Below are positions 43,975-52,816 of a DNA stretch of 64,000 nucleotides, piece after piece. The position numbers and the translations under genes were made by a program. Source of the DNA: Ruminococcus bicirculans (ex Wegman et al. 2014). Lineage in GTDB: Bacteria; Bacillota; Clostridia; Oscillospirales; Ruminococcaceae. The notes under the pieces were generated by a model. It worked only from the letters and a program-made list of their open reading frames with translations, did no database searches and was not told where the DNA came from. Within the stretch, counting starts at the first letter, position 1. Every line of letters starts with the position of its first letter. The DNA lies in contig NZ_HF545616.1 of the NCBI RefSeq assembly GCF_000723465.1, positions 558,001-622,000 of the forward strand. Reading direction: 5' to 3'.

Positions 43975-44418
43975 ATGATAGAAAAGGATACAATAAAGCT
44001 TCTCAGGGAGTGCGATGCAGGAATAAAAATGGGTGTGCAGTCTATTGAGGATTCGCTGAAATACACTTCAAACGGAGAGCTAAAGCGAACTTTAGAGAAA
44101 AATCTTGCAGGGCATGTGGAGATACAAGAGAAGCTTCAGGGACTTTTAAATTCATATCATGACAGCGGAAAAGAGCCGCCTGCTATGGCAAAGGGCATGG
44201 CATGGCTTAAAACCAACTTCAAGCTTGCGGCAGAGAGCAGTGACGACGCTGTGGCAGATTTTATAACAGACGGCTGTAATATGGGCGTGAAGTCCCTGTC
44301 TGGATATCTCAACAATTATAAGGCGGCAGATGAGAAGTCCAAGAACATTGCCAAGGAGCTTATATGTCTTGAGGAACGCCTTTCTGTAGACATGAGAGGA
44401 TATCTCTCTGCAAAATAG
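43975..44418 (+). CDS. Ferritin-like (DUF2383-type) four-helix protein
   Basis: 147 residues, fully helical, with repeated Glu and His at helix positions ('NLAGHVEIQEKLQGLL'). This resembles DUF2383/ferritin-like domains; conserved metal ligands are incomplete. AAAGGAG precedes the ATG. Alone between convergent genes; possibly a stress protein. Confidence 0.6.
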   Translation: MIEKDTIKLLRECDAGIKMGVQSIEDSLKYTSNGELKRTLEKNLAGHVEIQEKLQGLLNSYHDSGKEPPAMAKGMAWLKTNFKLAAESSDDAVADFITDGCNMGVKSLSGYLNNYKAADEKSKNIAKELICLEERLSVDMRGYLSAK

Positions 44419-44428
44419 GCATGAAAAT

Positions 44429-44469
44429 GGCAGCCGTGGAGTTTTTCCTACACGGCTGCCTTGATTTTA
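44429..44469 (+). terminator. Terminator after the ferritin-like gene
   Basis: Perfect 10-bp stem GGCAGCCGTG/CACGGCTGCC with a 12-nt loop, then TTGATTTTA. May also serve the convergent GGDEF gene. Confidence 0.75.
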
Positions 44470-45540
44470 TTTAGATACAACGCAGTTTTTGCCCTGATTT
44501 TTGCCCTTGTATAGCAACTTATCCACTTTTGAGATACCCTCGTCATAGTTTTCGTTCGGAGTCACTGAGTAAACTCCAAAAGTCATGGATATATTGAAAC
44601 TTCGAGAATTTTCCTTAAATGTACACTCATGTATTTTCTGGCAAATGCTCTTTGCTATCTTCTCACAGCTTTCTGTGTCTGTATTTGGCACAACGAATAG
44701 TATTTCCTCACCGCCCCAACGGCACACATAGCCCTCGCTAGGCACGTTTCCAGCTATAACATCTGATACCACTCTAAGAACCTCGTCACCGACTTCGTGA
44801 CCATATGTATCATTAACGTGCTTGAAATCATCGATATCGCCCAAACACATAGAATATACGCTGTTTGTCCTGCGGCTGTTGCTTTCTATCTTTTTGATAA
44901 AATCCATCATGGCACGGCGGTTGAAAAGCTGAGTGAGTGGGTCGATAGTAGCGAGCTTTTGAAGCTTTTCGTTCTGTGCTTTTGCTTCACGCTTGTTATG
45001 CTCATTTGTGAAAATGTATATGGAAGATACATAGATAATTATAATAAAGCTGCATAGAGTATTGTAAATGTATAAGATATTCTCTCTGTTGGTATCAAAG
45101 CTGTAAGGTGCGACCCTGTTTGTGACTATGATACGCATGACTATGAACACTACAACATCAAAGGACGAAAGTATATATGGTATCGCTTTCCTGTTTTGTG
45201 AAATGAAAAATGGAATAGGTATTATACACAGCATTATCTGCGTAAATCCTGCTGACCAGCCTATGTAATAAGCACCCATGCAGGCGTGTACTATTATCTC
45301 GCCAAGCACAAGGTAAGTAAATGATATTTTGCCTATCTTCTTAAAATGAAGCAGGAAATACATCACTGCATAGAATGCTACGCTGAAATAGTTATAATAT
45401 ACCATTTGGTATACTCCGAACCGATAAAACAGCACAAGATATATTATATGACCTAACAGCAGTATGATATCACCATAGCGATATATTTCCTCTGCGGTGA
45501 ACATTCCTGCAAAGAGGTTTATTTCTTTTTTTATTTTCAT
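44467..45540 (-). CDS. Membrane diguanylate cyclase (GGDEF protein)
   Basis: 357 residues. Five to six N-terminal membrane helices (about 20-180), then a GGDEF domain: 'DPLTQLFNRRAMMDFIKKIE', 'GDIDDFKHVNDTYGHEVGDE' and the active-site 'CRWGGEEILFVV' (GGEEI form). It lacks an I-site RxxD at the expected place and has no EAL domain. It would make cyclic-di-GMP in response to an unknown membrane signal. No other c-di-GMP gene is in the window. Confidence 0.92.
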   Translation of the reverse strand: MKIKKEINLFAGMFTAEEIYRYGDIILLLGHIIYLVLFYRFGVYQMVYYNYFSVAFYAVMYFLLHFKKIGKISFTYLVLGEIIVHACMGAYYIGWSAGFTQIMLCIIPIPFFISQNRKAIPYILSSFDVVVFIVMRIIVTNRVAPYSFDTNRENILYIYNTLCSFIIIIYVSSIYIFTNEHNKREAKAQNEKLQKLATIDPLTQLFNRRAMMDFIKKIESNSRRTNSVYSMCLGDIDDFKHVNDTYGHEVGDEVLRVVSDVIAGNVPSEGYVCRWGGEEILFVVPNTDTESCEKIAKSICQKIHECTFKENSRSFNISMTFGVYSVTPNENYDEGISKVDKLLYKGKNQGKNCVVSK

Positions 45541-45774
45541 ACATTTGTTTCTTTCTTTGATATTTGGTTTGATGTTATAAACAAAATCACTTTACTTTAA
45601 CAGATATATTATATACTATTTTAAACGTTTTTGCAAGACTAAATTTGTACAAATTATCATGATGAATTTTGTAGGTGCTAGCCTAAAAAGTGCGAAAAAT
45701 GGCACTTTTTTGTTGCTTTTCATAGTGCGCATAAATCATATTATATTGATATGAACAATATGAAAAAATATAGT

Positions 45775-45801
45775 GAAAAAAATATTGCCGGCAAGCCATG
45801 G
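45775..45801. repeat. 27-bp target duplication, left copy
   Basis: G, A7, then TATTGCCGGCAAGCCATGG, identical to 46861-46887. It bounds the IS element on its left. The sequence contains the palindrome TTGCCGGCAA. Confidence 0.88.
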
Positions 45802-45811
45802 TGTAGGTTTG

Positions 45812-46744
45812 TCAATCATATTGGACACTATTATTAAGAAATTCGATAGGCGAAAACCATTTGAGGGGACGCATAGGACGGTTGTTTGTTCGACTTAAAC
45901 GTGCAGCTAGCTGCACGTTTAAGTCGTCGCAGGAATAAAACCTATGGCACGAATAGAATTTGTTGTGATCTTCTCGGTGACTGCGCTCTACTTTGCCATT
46001 GTGCCTGGGCGTATATGGACGAATGAGTTTGTGTTCAATGCCAAGTTGTGAGAGCGTATTCTCAAACAGCGTTTTCTTGTCTCTTTTGCTTGGCGAAAAG
46101 CGGTTAGTAAATTCAAATCCATTGTCGGTCTGAATACATTTCACCGTTATTCCTCTGCGTTTGTACCATTTCACCAGCCTTTTTACAAAGTCTGCTGAAG
46201 AATAGGTGCTTTGCTCCTCATATCCGTATAAAAATCTTATCCTGGTATACTCATCGATCGCCGTGTATTGGTACAGCTTCATCTCAGAGTCAGCTATACA
46301 CTTTCTCGGAACTACCTTTACGTCCACCTGAATACGCTCTCCGGGGTATGTCATCTGCTCGTATGGCTTTGGTTTATACGTCGCTTTCTTCGGCTTTTTC
46401 GGAAGCATTCCTAGTTTTTTCATAACCCTGTAAAGACTTTCAAGACAGCGTGTATACCCTTGTTTTCTGAGACGATGCCATAGTTCGGGAAGCTCAAGCG
46501 TTGGGTTTCGTTTGTGATACCTTTTGATAAGATCTATTTCTTCCTTGGTATGCTCGTTGGGATGATGATGCGGTCGGCGTGATTTAACTGCGAGGGACTC
46601 CACACTTCCGTCCCAGCGTTTCAGCCAGAAATATATATATGAACGTGATTTATTGTATTTTCTGCTCGCTCGGCTCACTCCATATTTCTTTGCGTAATTC
46701 ATTAAGGATTGACGAAACTTCATATCTTGTGTTATACTATTCAT
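45812..46744 (-). CDS. IS transposase, DDE integrase-core
   Basis: 310 residues in one frame. An N-terminal HTH ('KYGVSRASRKYNKSRSYIYF') and a second helix-turn region are followed by the integrase core. Catalytic residues: Asp in 'RIQVDVKVV', Asp in 'IQTDNGFEFTNRF' and Glu in 'GKVERSHREDHN'. No frameshift, unlike IS3. The 3' part of the gene contains a perfect 36-bp palindrome (45891-45926). The transposase is probably active. Confidence 0.93.
   Translation of the reverse strand: MNSITQDMKFRQSLMNYAKKYGVSRASRKYNKSRSYIYFWLKRWDGSVESLAVKSRRPHHHPNEHTKEEIDLIKRYHKRNPTLELPELWHRLRKQGYTRCLESLYRVMKKLGMLPKKPKKATYKPKPYEQMTYPGERIQVDVKVVPRKCIADSEMKLYQYTAIDEYTRIRFLYGYEEQSTYSSADFVKRLVKWYKRRGITVKCIQTDNGFEFTNRFSPSKRDKKTLFENTLSQLGIEHKLIRPYTPRHNGKVERSHREDHNKFYSCHRFYSCDDLNVQLAARLSRTNNRPMRPLKWFSPIEFLNNSVQYD
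45891..45926. repeat. Perfect 36-bp palindrome inside the transposase gene
   Basis: The half-site CGACTTAAACGTGCAGCT is followed directly by its exact reverse complement, with no loop. It encodes 'DLNVQLAARLSR' on the minus strand. It can form a cruciform in DNA and a strong hairpin in RNA from either strand. Confidence 0.95.
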
Positions 46745-46860
46745 GAGAGATAGGCTTCCTTTCTGATTTGTATTTGTGTGGTAACTTTATTTTATCAGAT
46801 TTTTGCCTATCTCTCTTTTCTTTTTTCTTAATTTTGTCCAATATCTATTGTAGCACTACA

Positions 46861-46887
46861 GAAAAAAATATTGCCGGCAAGCCATGG
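46861..46887. repeat. 27-bp target duplication, right copy
   Basis: Identical to 45775-45801; bounds the IS element on its right. Confidence 0.88.
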
Positions 46888-46891
46888 GCTA

Positions 46892-46920
46892 TTGAAAAAT
46901 CCTGATGGATATGTTATAAT
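46892..46920 (+). promoter_or_regulatory. Sigma-A promoter of the pyridoxamine kinase gene
   Basis: TTGAAA (46892-46897), 17 bp, TATAAT (46915-46920). The IS duplication ends 4 bp before it, so the insertion just missed the promoter. Confidence 0.75.
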
Positions 46921-46954
46921 AATGTTTATGAGTATTTTTTAAGAGGGTTTTATT

Positions 46955-47812
46955 ATGCAGGGTTGTAAAAAGGTTGTTTCCATTCAGGATATATCAGGTC
47001 TTGGTCGGTGTTCGCTAACAGTGGTGATACCTGTGCTTTCCGCTATGGGTATTCAGGTGTGTCCTGTGCCTACGGCTGTGCTTTCGGCACACACTGGCTA
47101 CAGCGAGTTTGTTATGAGAGATCTTACAGACTTTATGAAGCCTGCATTGGAACACTATAAAAAAATGGATATGAAATTTGACTGTGTGTACAGCGGGTTT
47201 CTAGCTTCAAGCGAGCAGATAGACCACTGTCTTGAGTTTTTCGAGGCTTTTCCTGACGCCCTGAAGGTCGTAGACCCTGTTATGGGTGACGGTGGAAAGG
47301 CATATAAGACTTACACAAAGGAGCTTTGCAGCCGTATGGTCGAGCTTGTAAAGGTGGCGGATATAATCACGCCTAACCTCACAGAGGCGGCTATACTTCT
47401 TGGTGAGGAATATCCTACGGCTTCAATGCGCAGCTCTGAGATAAAATCATGGCTTGTAAGGCTTTCAAAGCAGGGCGCAAAGATCGTTGTTATCACAAGC
47501 GTAAATCTTGCAGACGGCGGAATGTCAACTGTAGGCTATGACAAAGAAAATAACAGCTTTTGGAAAATAAAGAATGATTATGTTCCTGCACACTATTCAG
47601 GAACGGGAGATATGTTCACAAGTGTTCTTATTGGAGGACTTCTCAAGGGTGACAGCCTGCCTATCGCAATGAACAGAGCCACAGCGTTCACAGAGCTTAC
47701 TGTCAAGACTACATACAGCTACCAGACCCCATGGACAGACGGTCTTATGCTGGAGGGTCAGCTTCCTTGGCTCACAAGCTATCAGGAGCTTAGGGACTAT
47801 ACGAATTTGTGA
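46955..47812 (+). CDS. Pyridoxamine kinase / pyridoxal kinase (PdxY/PdxK-like)
   Basis: 285 residues of the ribokinase superfamily. 'SIQDISGLGRCSLTVVIPVL' at the start, 'VDPVMGDGGKAY' and 'HYSGTGDMFTSVLIGGLLKG' with the catalytic Asp in GTGDMF. It phosphorylates B6 vitamers with ATP in the salvage pathway. First gene of a run of three with trmL and degV. Confidence 0.92.
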   Translation: MQGCKKVVSIQDISGLGRCSLTVVIPVLSAMGIQVCPVPTAVLSAHTGYSEFVMRDLTDFMKPALEHYKKMDMKFDCVYSGFLASSEQIDHCLEFFEAFPDALKVVDPVMGDGGKAYKTYTKELCSRMVELVKVADIITPNLTEAAILLGEEYPTASMRSSEIKSWLVRLSKQGAKIVVITSVNLADGGMSTVGYDKENNSFWKIKNDYVPAHYSGTGDMFTSVLIGGLLKGDSLPIAMNRATAFTELTVKTTYSYQTPWTDGLMLEGQLPWLTSYQELRDYTNL

Positions 47813-47833
47813 TATCAGGAAGTGTTACCGAAG

Positions 47834-48340
47834 ATGAACAGACTTAATATCGTGCTTGTAGAGCCGCAGATACCGCAGAACACAGGCAATATTTCAAGGA
47901 CTTGTGCAGTGACAGGTGCGGCACTGCATCTTGTGAAGCCTTACGGCTTTGAGATAAGCGACAAAAAGCTAAAGCGTGCAGGTCTTGATTACTGGGATAA
48001 GCTGGAGATACATGAGTATGACGACCTTGACGACTTTTTCTCCAAAAACAGTGGTGAGTTTTACTTTTTTACCACAAAGGGCAGAATGGTACACTCAGAT
48101 GTGGATTATCCGCAGGATAGGGAAGTGTATATAATTTTCGGCAGGGAGGACAAGGGGCTGCCTGAGAAACTGCTTTATGAAAATCCCCAAAGCTGTGTGC
48201 GGATACCAATGAGGAAAACGCTCAGAAGCCTTAATCTGTCAAACTCAGTGGCGATAGCATGCTATGAGGTGTTAAGACAGTGGGATTATCCCGATCTTGG
48301 CAGAGAGGGCAAGCTGACGCAATATACATGGGACGAATAA
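47834..48340 (+). CDS. trmL: tRNA (cytidine/uridine-2'-O-)-methyltransferase TrmL
   Basis: 168 residues, the short SPOUT form. 'NIVLVEPQIPQNTGNISRTC' at the start, 'IIFGREDKGLP' and 'RIPMRKTLRSLNLSNSVAIA' at the knot. It methylates the ribose at position 34 in tRNA-Leu anticodons. The ATG at 47834 follows AGGAAG; a GTG at 47822 lies inside that RBS. Starts 22 bp after the kinase gene. Confidence 0.94.
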   Translation: MNRLNIVLVEPQIPQNTGNISRTCAVTGAALHLVKPYGFEISDKKLKRAGLDYWDKLEIHEYDDLDDFFSKNSGEFYFFTTKGRMVHSDVDYPQDREVYIIFGREDKGLPEKLLYENPQSCVRIPMRKTLRSLNLSNSVAIACYEVLRQWDYPDLGREGKLTQYTWDE

Positions 48341-48367
48341 AATAAATAAAAAACGGAGGGTGAATTT

Positions 48368-49240
48368 ATGGCAAAAATAAAACTTCTTACCGACTCAGCG
48401 AGCGATATCACTGAGGAGCTTGAAAAGAAGCTGGATATCCAGATAATGAATTTCAAGGTGGCAATGGGTGATGACAGCTACACATCAAGGATAGATTTCG
48501 ACAACGAGAAATTCTACAAAATGCTCGACGATTTTGACGGCATACCTGTTACATCGCAGATAACAGCTTTTGAATATCAGGAAACTTTTGAGAAGCTCTA
48601 CAGCGAGGGCTATACTGATGTTATAAACACTACCATAAACTCAAAAGGCTCGGCAACATACAACAACGCTGTTATGGCGGCAGAGGAGTTTTATTCCGCT
48701 CACCCTGAAGCAAAGGGCAAGTTCACTATATACAATATAGACGGCGAGAGCTACTCAGGAGCGTATGGCTATGCAGTAGTTCAGGGCGCAATGAAAGCCA
48801 CAAAGGACGTTCCTGCGGCTGATATCGTGGCATTTATGGAGGACTGGATAAAGAACTGCGTTATTTTCTTTGCCCCATATACACTCAAATATGCAAAGAA
48901 GTCAGGAAGGATACCTTCTGCGGCAGCTTTCGTGGGCGAGGTAATGGGTCTTAGACCTATCATGAGGATACATGACCATGCTATCGTTACAGAAACAAAG
49001 GTAAGAGGCGATAAGGCTATTGTGCCAAAGATACTTGACCTGACTGTAAAGGAAATGATACCGCAGACACCTTACTGCATCGTTTACGGCAATGACGAGA
49101 GCGTCAGGGACGAAATGGCACAGGCTATGACGAAGAAGGTGGGCTATCCACCTGTGGAGTGTTTCCAGATAGGTGCGGCAATTGCAATAAACGCAGGTCC
49201 AAAGGTGACGGGCGTTATCTTTAAGGCACAGAACAAGTAA
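48368..49240 (+). CDS. DegV family fatty-acid-binding protein
   Basis: 290 residues. 'KIKLLTDSASDITEEL' at the N-terminus and 'YAKKSGRIPSAAAFVGEVMG' near the middle are DegV motifs. 'VTSQITAFEYQETFEKLY' and 'INTTINSKGSATYNNA' line the lipid site. Members bind fatty acids; FakB is the Staphylococcus form that works with kinase FakA. No fakA is near, so the kinase partner would be elsewhere. Strong GGAGG RBS. Confidence 0.92.
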   Translation: MAKIKLLTDSASDITEELEKKLDIQIMNFKVAMGDDSYTSRIDFDNEKFYKMLDDFDGIPVTSQITAFEYQETFEKLYSEGYTDVINTTINSKGSATYNNAVMAAEEFYSAHPEAKGKFTIYNIDGESYSGAYGYAVVQGAMKATKDVPAADIVAFMEDWIKNCVIFFAPYTLKYAKKSGRIPSAAAFVGEVMGLRPIMRIHDHAIVTETKVRGDKAIVPKILDLTVKEMIPQTPYCIVYGNDESVRDEMAQAMTKKVGYPPVECFQIGAAIAINAGPKVTGVIFKAQNK

Positions 49241-49261
49241 GTTTGATATGGATATAAAAAG

Positions 49262-49293
49262 ACGGACGTTTCGCTTTGAAACGCCCGTTTTTT
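49262..49293 (+). terminator. Terminator after degV
   Basis: Stem ACGGACGTTTC/GAAACGCCCGT (one mismatch), 5-nt loop, T6. Very similar to the terminator at 52817-52851. Confidence 0.85.
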
Positions 49294-49307
49294 GTCAGCT
49301 CATGTTG

Positions 49308-50774
49308 TTATTTGTTTTTGCGTGATCTTCTGCCTGCAACTACAAGTCCGCTTCCAGCTATAACGAATGTAAGCAGTATACCGCTAACATTATTGCCTGT
49401 GTTAGGATTTGTGCTTCCTGCGTTGTTCTTGGCAGGGGTCTTGCTGTCAGTGTTTGAGTTGCTGTTTGTATTTGTGCTGTTGTTTGAACTTGTGTCTTTG
49501 TTGTCTGAATTTGTATCGCTGTTGTCAGAGCTTGTATCATTTGCCTTTGGCGTCATAGTAAGGTCAGTGATGACCCACATAGTGCCGTCAGAGCCGTCGC
49601 TCGTATCATTTTCATAGCGTTTGTAATTCACAAATTCGCCGTTGATCTTCAGCTTAGTATCAGGTCCGAATATGTAAGAGGTATTTTCACTCTCAACAAA
49701 ACCAACAGCCGTCACATACACACCATAATAGTAAGTCTTTCCGGCTTCAAAAGCGGTGATCTTGTTTTCATAAATTTCGCTTCCCCACTCTGGCTCTGTA
49801 GAGATCAGACCGGTCTTGCTGTCAAGCTCCCACCACGCAGCTCGGAGCGCATAGTTTGCGCCGTCTGGCACATTGCCTGTAAACACGGGCTTGTCGCCGT
49901 CCTTGAAGTTGATGGTGGCGTCGTTGATCTCCACCACGTCTATGACTGTCACCGTAGATGCAGTGATCGTTTTAACAGCCGGGACATACATGAAGCCATC
50001 GACGAAATGAGCGGACACTTTCTGCCCGTTTACAGTAACTATAGTTTCGCTGCTGAAGGAATATCCGTCTTTTGGTTTAAGCATAAGGGAATACACATAT
50101 TTTTTGCCGCCTTCAAATTTTGTGAAGGTTGGCAAAGAGCCGTGCGAACCATTGTCAGAATACCATGCGGCAACAGGTTCATTGTTTTCAAATTGCTGCC
50201 AGCATTCATAAGCCACATCGTATTTTTCATAGTCTACTGGTGTTACAAAAGCCGATGTCTCAGTTGTATCGCCAGCCCCATAATTAAACCTAACATCTTC
50301 AATAGTGGCATTGGTGATCTCTGATCTGTCAGGATATTCAGATATCTGCTTAAAGTGAGCTGTGAACGTCACATCACTTTTCACGGTAATTTTGCTCTGT
50401 ATTTGATCAGAGGAAAGAGCGGTGCCAGCAGAAATGGGAGTATCACCGTCGACCTGGTAGACGGCAGCATCGGCTGTCCAGTAGGCGAACTCATAGCCTG
50501 GATTTGGTGACAAAACATTGATTATGCTGCCGGCAAAGCTGAGAGTTTCTGTTTCGGATACATTAAGCTTGTAGTAGTATGGCTTGTTAACATCATCGTC
50601 AATGCCATAATACACAAACGGGATCTGGTCGTTTTTGGTCATGGTCCCATGATCTCCGGGGTAAAATTTAACAGCATACGTTTCAGGATCTGCAAACGCT
50701 GTCATTGGCATCAGTGTCAGCACTATACACAGCGTAAACAAGGCTGTCAGCAGTTTTGTGGTCTTTTTTTTCAT
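49308..50774 (-). CDS. NPxTG-anchored surface protein with Ig-like repeats
   Basis: 488 residues. Signal peptide about 1-28 (cut near 'TAFADPE'). An InlB-type B-repeat-like part (about 30-145) is followed by two related Ig-like domains ('ITNATIEDVRFNYGAGDTT' and 'EINDATINFKDGDKPVF'), a Ser/Thr/Asn/Asp-rich linker (about 395-445), then 'TNPNTGNNVSG', a hydrophobic helix and 'RRSRKNK'. The end is a sortase signal with Asn at the first position. The ATG at 50774 was chosen for AGGAG 9 nt upstream; one at 50783 lies directly on that RBS. Confidence 0.88.
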   Translation of the reverse strand: MKKKTTKLLTALFTLCIVLTLMPMTAFADPETYAVKFYPGDHGTMTKNDQIPFVYYGIDDDVNKPYYYKLNVSETETLSFAGSIINVLSPNPGYEFAYWTADAAVYQVDGDTPISAGTALSSDQIQSKITVKSDVTFTAHFKQISEYPDRSEITNATIEDVRFNYGAGDTTETSAFVTPVDYEKYDVAYECWQQFENNEPVAAWYSDNGSHGSLPTFTKFEGGKKYVYSLMLKPKDGYSFSSETIVTVNGQKVSAHFVDGFMYVPAVKTITASTVTVIDVVEINDATINFKDGDKPVFTGNVPDGANYALRAAWWELDSKTGLISTEPEWGSEIYENKITAFEAGKTYYYGVYVTAVGFVESENTSYIFGPDTKLKINGEFVNYKRYENDTSDGSDGTMWVITDLTMTPKANDTSSDNSDTNSDNKDTSSNNSTNTNSNSNTDSKTPAKNNAGSTNPNTGNNVSGILLTFVIAGSGLVVAGRRSRKNK

Positions 50775-50859
50775 AATATACATCTCCTTTTGATATTATA
50801 TTTTTTCTCATGTTCGCTACTATCTTATAAGCACACCTCCATTACTTTGTATTTTCCCT

Positions 50860-50885
50860 AATGTGATATCCTTTATCACATTATA
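50860..50885 (-). promoter_or_regulatory. Operator-like inverted repeat over the -10 of the surface protein promoter
   Basis: AATGTGATA (50860-50868) and TATCACATT (50874-50882) form a perfect 9-bp inverted repeat with a 5-nt spacer. The minus-strand TATAAT (50885-50880) overlaps its right arm; the -35 is weak. A repressor bound here would block the gene. The neighbouring XRE protein is a possible binder. Confidence 0.5.
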
Positions 50886-51028
50886 ACAAATCTATGAATA
50901 AATTTGTGATTTATTTCATAATAGTCATATGCCAATTCTGAAATTATATATCGTGGGGGACTTCCTTTTTTGATAAATATGATATATAATTAACGTAATA
51001 CCATATGACAGCGGGAGGGATCGTTAAA

Positions 51029-52654
51029 ATGAAGTTTTGCGAACAGCTTGGTAAGTATATAGAACAGCTTTCCTGCACGGCAAAGGAGCTTTGTGAGTTG
51101 TCAGGGATATCTCCCTCAACATTTAGCAGATACAGAAGCGGAGAGAGAATACCTGAGATAGACACTGTGGCGTTTGACGGGCTTTGCAACGCTCTTGAGG
51201 CTGTGGCAAGGGAAAAAGGCTATGGCGATATGACAAGGGAGAACATAAAAAGAGCCTTTCTTGACTGTGAAGATATCATACCTGCCGACAGAGAGTCTAT
51301 GCGGCAAAATTTCAATACCCTTATCTCAGCCCTTGATATAAACATCAAGCGTATGTGCAAGGAGATAAATTATGATGTTTCCACCGTTTTCCGTATACGG
51401 AACGGCACTAGAAAGCCTGCCGACCCTGAACGCTTTGTCGCCGCAATAGCAGACTTTACTGCAAGGGAGCTTAGAACTCCCACAGAGATATCAGCGGTCG
51501 CACAGCTTGTGGGCTGTAATGAAAATGATATAGAGGATGTGTCACAGCGTTATGAAGTGATATGCAAATGGCTGTTCAGCGATCATGCCAGACAGAGCAG
51601 AGAGATAAAAAGCGGTGGAATTGAAAAGTTTCTTGATAAGCTTGATGAGTTTGACCTGAACGAATACATAAAGGCGATACGTTTTGATGAAATGAAAGTA
51701 CCTGCATTGCCTTTTCAGCTTCCTGTGTCAAAAAGTTATTTTGGCATCAAGGAAATGATGGAAAGTGAGCTTGATTTTCTGAAAGCCACAGTCTTGTCAC
51801 GTTCTAATGAGCCTGTGATAATGTACAGTGATATGCCTATGAAGGAAATGGCTGATGATCCCGAATTTCCGAAGAAGTGGATGTTCGGTATGGCTCTGAT
51901 GCTTAAAAAGGGTCTGCACCTTTGTCAGATACATAATCTTGACCGCTCCTTAGAAGATATGATGCTTGGTCTTGAAAGCTGGATACCGATGTATATGACG
52001 GGGCAGATAGCACCTTACTATTTGAAAAACGTACAGAATAATGCTTTTTTGCATTTGCTGAAGGTGTCAGGTGCGGCGGCTCTTTCAGGGGAAGCCGTGG
52101 CAGGCTTTCACAGCGAGGGCAGATATTATCTGACCAAGTCCAAAAAGGAGCTTGGATATTATCGTAAACGTGCCAATGATCTGCTTTCAAACGCCTGCCC
52201 GCTTATGGAGATATACCGAAGTGACAGGGAAAAAGATTTCAGCGATTTTCTCACTGCCGACTCTCACAGACGTGGCGGGCGCAGGAGTATTTTATCTGCT
52301 CTGCCTGTTTATACTATGGATAATGACCTGCTCGATAGTATACTTGACAGAAACGGCATTGACGACCGCCGGGGCAGAGATATAAAAGCTTATGTCAGCG
52401 AGCGTAAAAAGCGAGTTGAGAGCATACTGGAAACCATGACCATAGAGGACGAGATATGCTGTCTTTCCCGAGAGGAATTTGAAACACGTCCCCATGCCCT
52501 TGACCTGTCGGGTGTATTCTGTGCCAGTGATGTTCTTTACAGCTATGATGATTATTCTGCACATTTAAAAAGCACAGAACGCTATGCACAGACACATGAA
52601 AACTATAGCCTTAATATGCTAAGCGGCAGACCTTCTGCAATTTGCAAATACTGA
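51029..52654 (+). CDS. Large XRE-like regulator, C-terminus cut by a frameshift
   Basis: 541 residues. Two HTH regions at the N-terminus: about 10-70 ('SGISPSTFSRYRSGERIPEI') and 105-145 ('NYDVSTVFRIRNGTRKPADP'). The rest is a long helical sensor-type domain I do not recognise. The frame stops at 52654 after 'SGRPSAICKY'. In the -1 frame a coding tail runs from 52615 to the stop at 52779, reading 'CNLQILIHEGQWAMISKGNA', 'PAIHFVIRHPKLLSALENFI' and 'PPVIEDQ'. Adding one T in 'CCTTCT' restores one protein of about 583 residues. GGGAGGG RBS. Divergent from the surface protein gene, which it may control. Confidence 0.75.
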   Translation: MKFCEQLGKYIEQLSCTAKELCELSGISPSTFSRYRSGERIPEIDTVAFDGLCNALEAVAREKGYGDMTRENIKRAFLDCEDIIPADRESMRQNFNTLISALDINIKRMCKEINYDVSTVFRIRNGTRKPADPERFVAAIADFTARELRTPTEISAVAQLVGCNENDIEDVSQRYEVICKWLFSDHARQSREIKSGGIEKFLDKLDEFDLNEYIKAIRFDEMKVPALPFQLPVSKSYFGIKEMMESELDFLKATVLSRSNEPVIMYSDMPMKEMADDPEFPKKWMFGMALMLKKGLHLCQIHNLDRSLEDMMLGLESWIPMYMTGQIAPYYLKNVQNNAFLHLLKVSGAAALSGEAVAGFHSEGRYYLTKSKKELGYYRKRANDLLSNACPLMEIYRSDREKDFSDFLTADSHRRGGRRSILSALPVYTMDNDLLDSILDRNGIDDRRGRDIKAYVSERKKRVESILETMTIEDEICCLSREEFETRPHALDLSGVFCASDVLYSYDDYSAHLKSTERYAQTHENYSLNMLSGRPSAICKY

Positions 52655-52779
52655 TCCATGAAGGTCAGTGGGCGATGATATCAAAGGGTAACGCGCCTGC
52701 TATACATTTTGTTATACGACATCCGAAGCTTCTCAGCGCCTTAGAGAATTTCATTCCGCCTGTTATAGAAGATCAATAA
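52615..52779 (+). pseudogene. Out-of-frame C-terminal tail of the 51029 regulator
   Basis: 55 codons open in the -1 frame. The string 'PAIHFVIRHP' and the regular charge pattern look like real protein. The frame crosses the end of the regulator with no start codon of its own at a good place, so it belongs to that gene. Confidence 0.65.
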
Positions 52780-52816
52780 AATGCAGGATCATACTATCCC
52801 CTTGGTGTTCCTGACG

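Larger units (their letters stand above)
45802..46860 (-). mobile_element. Complete IS element (DDE transposase), 1059 bp
   Basis: The ends read inward TGTAG-N11-ATATTGGACA on both sides, giving imperfect inverted repeats of about 26 bp. Perfect 27-bp duplications flank it, so it is intact and recent. It holds one transposase gene. It sits 5 bp outside the -35 of the pyridoxamine kinase gene promoter. The family is IS481- or IS3-like from the transposase, but a 27-bp duplication is far longer than usual for these. Confidence 0.9.

Noticed and set aside
45721-45774. dif/Xer site next to the IS target
   Set aside because: The AT-rich stretch has no convincing match to the Firmicutes dif arms; only a loose resemblance was seen.
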